Positions 12,001 to 21,000 of a stretch of 64,000 bases of DNA are shown piece after piece. The stretch is from assembly GCA_012845835.1 (NCBI GenBank), contig JABAKD010000024.1, positions 7,839,103-7,903,102 on the forward strand. Reading direction: 5' to 3'. The position numbers were made by a program, and so were the translations under genes. Below the pieces are notes generated by a model. That model did not search any database and was not told the DNA's origin. It worked only from the letters and a program-made list of their open reading frames with translations. The DNA is from Undaria pinnatifida. Taxonomy: Eukaryota; Sar; Phaeophyceae; Laminariales; Alariaceae. Within the stretch, counting starts at the first letter, position 1. Each line of letters begins with the position of its first letter.

Positions 12001-15000
12001 ATTGCCGCTCGCTTTTACTAGACGGTTGGTACCATTGCACAAGATTTCACGACCAGGCAAGTATGACGGTCGATTCTTTGATTGAAATCGTCGTTTTTGG
12101 GGTCGCTACACATCGCCCCCAAAGAGGCCAATAGCGCGACGAGACAAGTATGATTAAGGGCGATCGCCTCTGAACACTCCCAATTTCCCTCTATCTCCAC
12201 CCTCTCATGTCACGTCGTCTGTCGCACAATGTTTCATATTCGTAGTCTGTTTTCCTCCCAGCGTTTTGAGGACTGCTGGCGCATCTTAATTTACGCGTTC
12301 TATTGGCCAGCGTGCTACGTGGTGCCGGTTTGCTGCAATTCTCTAGGTCCCTTTCCCTGCGGCGGTAGCGTCCTGAGGATTACTGGGGCATATCGATTTA
12401 TGCGTTCTATTGGCCACCGTGCAATGTGGCACCGTAATGCTGTACTCTGATTTTCCCTTACGCGTTTCCCTTGTGAAAACGTAGGCCCTCAGGAGCGTTT
12501 CTAATGCCGGCGGCGCCAGGTGGTGCGACAAGCTAGAGCAACTGGCATCTGGTGAGAAAAACATGTGGCCGCTCGGTTTCTGAAAAATGACTGGGGGCAT
12601 GTGAATCAGGGGGGAACGTGCCCTGTCAAAAGCGTGTAAGGCCGAGAGTATTCAACACTGCGAGCTGGGCCAGCCAAAAAACGGACAATGTTTCCTAAAG
12701 CTCTACCGCCACAGCTTTTACGAGTTAGGTATTAAAAATTGGGAATGCTGACCCTGACACAACATTGCCTACGCACAAGAAAAGTTGAAAAAATATATAG
12801 ACAAATTGTATAGATATTTTCCCCGACTTGATCTCGCCGAGATATATGCGAAGAACTTAAAAGCACCAATTTTTCCACACTGAGTTCGTATAAAAGTCGT
12901 CGTTCCCGATCAAGGTGAATTTTGTTGGAGACAATGCTGAAGACTCGAAGAACGTCCGTAAGTTTAATTGCCCAATTCGCCACCCATCAAGAGATGTTAC
13001 CAAAACTCGATTCCATATATGAGCCGAGTGTTTTCGCCAAAAAATGGAGCAAACGACATTTCTGCGATGCACCGCTCAATTTTACGGTTTTCGATCTAGA
13101 TTATTAACCTCATATTTGGACCGCACGTGCAAACAAACCGAAAGTCGGCCTTTTTCTCTCTTTATGAAAGACAAGTCCTGGTCGCTTTTGTATTTTTTCG
13201 GATCGTTATTTCGGTAAAATCTCTCGGACCAAAAAAATAAATAAAGAAAAAACGGCTTTCGGTTTGTGGGTTGGTCCATGATCAACATCGTGTCCATAAA
13301 TCACACCTAAACCCGTAAAATTGAGCGGGGCATGGACAATCTTATTCTCTGGCAGTTACTTGGCTGGCCCAGCCCGTATAACCTAGTAGTCTGACACCAA
13401 TCAAGGAAAATTAGACCCTTTACACCTACACACACGTCTTTGGGAACATTTTTCTTGGAGTTGATATGGGATAGTTTGGCAGTGGTAAACGAACGGGTTA
13501 TGGGGCAAAGTTGGCAGCCTGTCATTCGGTGAAGGGTTTGTCTTCTGATATTTTCGCGTTTATGGCTTGCTGTTTGTCACCTACAATTCGAGCGCGATGG
13601 GATGGTACTGTTATAGTCTAAGGCAAATGGCGTGTTTTCTCTTTTACCTTCGTCGTGGTTTCTACTTTGCAAGTGTTGCGTTTTGACCACGCCAAAAAAA
13701 AACGGGACCCCTTTCTAGAGTCCTGAAGCGTCGGTTGAATCTCCAACGCGCACAAGTTGAAGAGAGTGAGAAACGTGAAATGTCCTGCCACGCGAGTCCC
13801 TAACGACAGCTATATTGTGGTATGGATTGTATATAGCCTTGCGAGGAAGGGGTGCTGTCGTCGGAGGGAGGTCCGGTGTGTGCTCATGCCTGGGCGTTCG
13901 ATCACATGCTTGCGTCTTGCGTCGGTCGAAGAATTTATCGAAGCACACCTCAACGATCTCAGCACGCCTGCTACGGTTGGGTAGCAGCTATTGTATCCAT
14001 AGCTTTTTCTGGGGGTGGTCACGTCAGGAGCTCTACATACCTCACCCAATGACTGTCAGTTGGGAGCTAAGCCCGATACACAATCCCGTGGACTAGTTAG
14101 CTAGCCTTTTTGTTTGTGAAATGTCCAGCGGATCCAAAGGTGTTGGGTAATGAGGAGTTGCGTCAATGAGAAACGTTCGGGCTCAAGAATGCAACCACAA
14201 CCGTCGCACGCCTCCTGGACGCACCTGGTGCTGTTGATACCGCCGTTGGCAGGGGTCAAGGATCTCTCGGCCAAGATTGCTACCCACGCCAAGGACACGC
14301 AGAAAACCGCCCCAACTGCGTCGGAGCTCGCCGAACAGGTACATACGGAAGCGGATAGGCTGGGTTAGCTTTTTTGATAACTATAGCGGGCTATAGTACT
14401 CTCGTTCCCCTCTCTACTACTGCATGGAGGGTGTGCACCTTTTTTTGTCATCGCGGACCGCGAAAGGTATTTATTACCCGCAGGTTTCACTGAAACGATC
14501 GATATTCATTTTTTTTCTTATTTGTCGCCTCAACAATAGAGGGGACTTCACGAACTACGACGGTAATTTTGTCAGTAGTTTATTTTTTGTGCCCTAAAAA
14601 AAAGGGGTGACATCATGGATCAGCCACGGCCAAAAGGTAACATTTTGAATGTGTTAATTTGCCGTGCCGTCTCGAAAAAAACGTCACGAACCTCGACCGA
14701 AAGTGAATATTTTGAATAGTGAAGTGTTGATTTATTGACTGACCCGAAACCGTAAACCTTAACATGGAAGGTTGTGTCTTTACGGCTCACGGCGAAGGAG
14801 CTGCTGCGGTCGCCTCTCGTCGGCGCGGTAGACCAAGAGGCAGGATGTAAGCCGGCGCTTTGTCCTAGGGTTATGTGGCACGCCGTGGCACCTTGGTTGG
14901 TGACAGGCGCAAGCCGCAGTCCGGGTGGACCTCGCAGCGGCGGCGGCGCGGACGCGAGTGAAGCGCCGTGCCTCCCCAGAGCGGACAGCGTGCGGGCGTC

Positions 15001-18000
15001 GTTGAAGGAGGCAATGGATCTCAAGCCGGAACTGGAAATTTCTAGGGCTCAGGTCGCTGACTTGGTGAGCACTACTCGTACCGTAACACGCACAAGATAA
15101 CGCACCCTATCGGACCAAGTTCTTGATTTTCTCGGCAATCGGGGAAAGTGCAAACGCTGAGCGATGCGTCTATGGAAACATGCTTCGAGTTATTCCCCAA
15201 TCAACCATTACAGTTGTGGTTGCCGCCCTTGGGTGGGATAAATTTCGCTCTGAAATTCGTCGCAAGAAGTGTTATCGCAAGCGTTGTACGGCGTTTCTGG
15301 TACACAACAAACTATTGCAGGTACTCCATACCATGTTGTCCTTTAGCGCGGTACCAGGTACCAGGTATGGTTTAGCGGTACTCCGTAGCCATTGACCTAG
15401 GAGTCAGCTTCAACCAAAGCACAGACTTGAATTCGTCTCGCTGTTAAGCTTGGACCTTAGATTGCTCCCAAGGGTTGCAATTCCTTTAGTCAGCACTGCT
15501 ATGGTGCTGCTATCATCAGATTCGTGTGGTGCCATGTGGCCGCGCATGCACTTTGGCAGGTCATGTCCAGACGAAGCTGGTGGTGCGGACACTATTAATA
15601 CCCAGGTTAAGATCTGTCAACTTTCAACTTTGTCGGGACCTTAGGTTGCCCGGCGTTTGCGATTTTTCCAACGTCATGGCCTGTGTCAACTTTGCCCCCT
15701 GTCGCAGACGACTGAAGTTCTTTCGAGAAGCCTTCGTACCCGGCTGTGTGCCCCGATAAGTGTTAACTCTAACTGTGCCGGGACCTTAGGGACTTGCTCT
15801 ACGTATCCAGCATGTGTCAACCGATCACGTCGTTCTTTTTCAATCATAGCACCCCTTGCCAATTTTGCCTCGGAACTCGGCTTGTCCAGCGTTTGGTGCC
15901 GAACCACTAGCCACTAGCCACATAACCGTTTTTCTTTGTCGTATTCAACATTTTGTTATTCGACATCATATTTTTTTTTTGCAGTAATAACACTAATTGC
16001 CCGTGTTAACTTTGCCCCCGGTCGCAGACGGTCGAGCTTGCATCAAGAAGCAAGGAAGTTACCGCGGCAACGTCGAAGAGGGAGCAGTTGGAAGCCCTCC
16101 TGGAAAAAGCGGAAGGGTCGCAGGCCGTGTCCGCAGATCTTCAAGAACAGGTACCCACCTGTAGAATTGTACCCGCGTGTTTGGGGACAAGCTACCTGCA
16201 ATTTGTGTGGGATTGATTTTGGGGTGGTACAAGGTTTAGGCTTTTGTTGCTTATCCTCCGCGCAAACGTTTGGGTAGCGAGACAACCAGGTTGCATTGGT
16301 ACTGTTTCTGCTCTTTTTCCTCAGGCTTAATGCTTTTTGCTGAATAAGGAGCATGGCATTTTTTCTGCCATATTTCTCCCTAATTGTGCTCGTTTTGCTC
16401 GGGAAAAAAACAAGCCTAGGGACAATGGGCGTATATCACGTGCTCTGGTTGTCATGCAACGCGTACCGGCGTGCTTCTGGAACCTTGGTCATCGTAGCTG
16501 GACCTACGAAAAAGTTACGAAGTCTGTCGTACAAGCACACTTAACCCTTTGAGTGCTGCATAAGTTATGCCACACTTTTATTTAACCAGCCGGTCCCCAC
16601 ATCGGGGGTGAAGTCCCTTAAGGGTTCAACATCGTGTCATACGCGTTCGAGGATGCAATACCGAAGGACGTCTGCGTGGCCTATCCTGTTTGCACGACCT
16701 TAAAAGTGTCTGCGGATGTAGAGGGGCGTTGTGGGATGAGTTCGATTTCACCGCTCGAGAGAGAGGTTGTCGCCAGTGATATTTTTTCATTCAGCGCCTT
16801 GATTCTGACCTAACGCCCAGTGAGACTTCTTCAACGTCTTCATTCCCGTGCCCACCTCCTTTCTCTTCAACGTGTTGATTATTGCGCCCAGCTAGTAACC
16901 TTTCTTGTGACGTGCTGATCCTCACGCCCGCATCCTTTCAGGAACATGTTGGTTCTGCGGGGCACCGGCAGCAAACTGAACAAGTGCATACGTCTCTTCA
17001 ACGTGTTGATTGTCATGCCCACCTCCTTTTTCTGGCAGATATTGATTCTACAAGGCACCAGTAGCAAGCTTGAGCAGGAGAACAAGTTTATGACGGAAGC
17101 CTTAGAAGATCTCCAGGACAGCACCAGCCGTCTGGAGGCGGAGAACCGCACTCTAAAAAACGCCTCATCGCCCACGAAACGTATACCTGGGACACCTGGG
17201 GCCGGGGGCTCTGGGAAGGTGAGCCTTTGCATAGCTTCGTTTTTGCTAGGGCTGCGAGGTGGCATTATTTGTTGGACTTCATGGCTAGTTAATAGTTGGG
17301 TGTTGCAGTAAGCCAACTGCCTGTAACTCACTTGAGTCTTTCTCCATGTAAAATATACGTTCAGCCGATAACGCGCCAGTAAGATAAAAACGCCCAGAAC
17401 CCCGCTTATTACCACACGCAACCATTAATAAATGAAATAATGCATTTTAGTGCAACTGCATTGCCTAGCCAATTAGTAACTAGTGGGCGGCTTACTAGCA
17501 GTTACTACTGTATTAATGCTAGCATAGTCAGCCAACCTACAATCCTACTTTGTAGTTTTTTCCCATCCACCGGAGCATAAGAAAATAATATAGCCTGCAC
17601 GTCGCTGAAATTTCGTGAGGAATGGGTCACGACGGAGACGGCGTTGAATAACCTTGTAAGGCGTTGACTATAAGTCTGTGTGCCTCCTTTGTGCCGTCTT
17701 TGTGCCGCCTTTGTGCCGGTGCATGCCATGGTTGGGATGCACCTACTTGTTCCAAGGCTCATTTAGTCTTAGTCTTACAAGATTTACCCTCAAACCGACA
17801 TTCGACTGCTAAAAAACGAAAGGGTAAAACCCGATGAGCAGTAACAATCCCATTGCCTAGGGGTATATCTAAGAATGCTGTACAACACAAAATGGCATTC
17901 CGCATTCCAGCGACATTGGGTAGTCCTCGCTTGAGTCCCAAACAGCGCTAAACAAGACGCACGCCCCCCTATCGTAGCACGCGTCTGCCTGCACCTGAGG

Positions 18001-21000
18001 TTCAACAAGGAAGGCGTTACGATAGAGAAGGGGCTGCGTCGAGAACACCTCACGGATTGTTGCTGGCCGTATCGACCTAGACCTTTCCTCTCCCGCCCTC
18101 CCAAACTGTGGCTTACTTTCGATAGGAGGGGCGCATGCTGCTGGCCTTGTGTTGCTAAAGATATGTTACGTGTGTGGTCTCTTGCCAGCGGCGCGCTGCC
18201 TTCTTATTCGCCAGCTACTGGTTCTTGATGAGAGGCACAGTGTCGGTATGCTTCTCCTAGCCCCCGGTGTTGTTTTGTTGCTACCCCAGATTCCAAAGGG
18301 ATTTTGAAAACACCCAGCCAATCCTGATGGTGTTAAACGTATTATGTGGCGAAGGGTGTTTATCGCTGTGTCTTGACCCAACTTTCCGCTCGCACGCTTC
18401 TCACAAAGTAAATAGCTGTGTCACCGCTAACGCGATAGTTTATGGTCAGATTCCTTGATGGTCGCCGCACGGGTAGCAACTATATATGCGGGAGAATGCG
18501 AAGTTCTAATATACGCGGCGTTGTAAAAAGAGGGACCCCTTTCGAGATTTGATGAAGCCGGATTACACGCCCGCTGCCGCCACCGACCAAAAGATGGCTC
18601 ACACAAGTTGATACTTACGAATATACTGCTGCACGAGTTGTAGCGACAACCGCTTTTTTTTTTAAAGGTCATTTGAAATCATCACTTTTTGCTTTCCAGC
18701 TCAATTCGTGAGAGGTTGTACCCTCAGCGATCTTCTGGGCAGACCTTCTGGACAGGCCGTCGTCACAGGTATCTTCCCTTCTCCCCTCGGCACGTGCCTT
18801 AATTTTTTGTCATCGGGTTCAGCGTTCCCACTCTTCAGCTTGTTATGTTCGTCGATTTTCATGGAACAATGCTAACTCACGCTCTCGCGCTTTCCGCTAG
18901 TCATTTTTTTACACAAGAAAAGTCTCTACGAGCACAAGTTTTTAGAGAACTATCATAGGGAGTATTCGAGCCGGCATCATTGGCTTTAGTACGGACTATT
19001 AATAGGGACGAGATTCACCTACTACTCCACAGGGAACGCCTATATTGTCGTGACCTCTTGCTAAGGGTGGCGTTCATGTTCTTCTCCCTTTTTCCACCAC
19101 CCCAGCATGCCAAGGCGGCACGGGCCCGAGGCACACCGGCAGCAGCTAGACTCGCTGTGGGAGAGACTCCCGCCACGGATGTGGCAGCTGTGGGACCGCC
19201 AGCAGCGGGTGAGTGAAAGGAGGGGCTACAGCAGCATGGTACTTGTACGGCACTCGATTCGTCAGTTTTTACGAGCCAAATTGAGCTTACAATATACACG
19301 GCTCAAAAAAGCAGAGCCCTTTCGAGATCGCCGAAGCGGACGTCTACGACCGAGCGCAGTCATTTCTCCGAAAACAAATGGACCAAGATCGGCGACTTTG
19401 TTGTTCGACAAATCACGACTAACTACACACACGTTGGCGACAGTTCCAAATGTCTTGCTGCGCGAGTTCATAGCTACACTTTCTTTGGTGCCCGGGCGTC
19501 ACTCTGATATGCCAGGTTGTCAACTCTTGCTCGGAGTAAAGCCCTGACGCGTATGGTGTTGATTCGCTTGCTGTTGTGTTCCGTTGCCTTGCCTTGTTTG
19601 TGTGGGTGTCAGCCAACCAGCCGTTAAACCTGAATCCATTAGCTGCGTTTCGTTTCGTGTGTTACGCCGTGATATGTGGTTGTTCGGCTGTAACACGCCA
19701 ACGGAGGACCGATGTTATTCGTGTATATAGTAGTGTTATTACTCCCCCGCACGTGATCCAAGACGGACGTTTTCTTAAGCTAACCTTGAGCGCGCGGAAT
19801 CTAAAACAGCCTTATCAATTTGCGCCCGATGGCGATTGGATCCAACCCCGCAACCCTATCGAAATCAGTTGTGTCTATCTCGTCATCGGTGGACCCAACC
19901 ACCACCACCCCGACTGACCTACCTACCACCCACCCACCCACCCAATCGTGTGCTGTTGTCGCACACCAACCCAACCAAACCCAACCCAACCTAATCCTAC
20001 TCAACTTTGGATTCCTACCGTATCCACAGGTTCTGCCCGGACTACTCAAGAAAGCGACGAATCGCTGACGATGGCGTTGAACTGGTCTCAGGCAGAGATA
20101 GCCAGGTACGCCAACGATGTCGTGTTGGTCATACAGCATTATACATACACTACCCACTCTCCTAGTCACGTGACTATCTACCCATCAAATTATATAGACT
20201 AATATAGTATGCTTTCGAGTTCGATCAATTTCGCAAGCTTCGTAGCATTGGTCTCCGGGGCGCTTCCCTGCCGCTGTCCGCGCTGCAGAAAAGCCATCGG
20301 AGAACCCTCGACCATCCAAAGCACAAGGAAAAACTATAAAATGGTCTTGGTTTTCAACCCGTGTAGTATATGTGTCGTGTTGTTTACCCAGTGTGCAGTA
20401 CCTTGACTTGGTTTTTGGACCCAGTGGTGTGCATGCACTCTCCAGGAAACATATTGGTACTGCATGGCGAAATATCCCAAAGTTGCTTATATTTCGGCAT
20501 GGGCTGGTACCGGTTTTGTCCTTTAAGTGCGCACATGTTTGTTCCCTGCTATGTATTGGTACTAAGTACGGGTTGTACTCGGGAGCATACTGCCTGCGAC
20601 AGTGGTGCACGAAAAATGATAACATTCCCCTCTTGGGGAAAGTCTAAACTCGTCCTGACGTGGGCAAAATGTGGAAGTGCAACCCAATGAACAGCTCCAT
20701 GGCTTAGGTACATAAAATAGGAACAAAATATGGTAGAACATTGATGCCGTTCCAACGATGTTGGCTAGTCCCTCGGTTGAAAACTGAGGAACCCCGTCAG
20801 CTAAAATCGTTTTTGGCCGAAAGTGCTATGGTATTGTTGATACATTTAATTCATTAAAGTCCCCCCATCGTCGCACGTGTCCTCGGTACGGAAACACGTA
20901 CTGTACCTGGTATGAATTACACAAATTCGACTTGTTGCAAACAGGTGGCGCGGTCAGGCCTTCACTTCTGTCCTCTCTGGTCTCAAGCCCATTCCACATC

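Noticed and set aside
14620-15024. 134-codon minus-strand ORF
   Set aside because: Antisense to a dynactin exon with GC-rich codons; no recognisable family.
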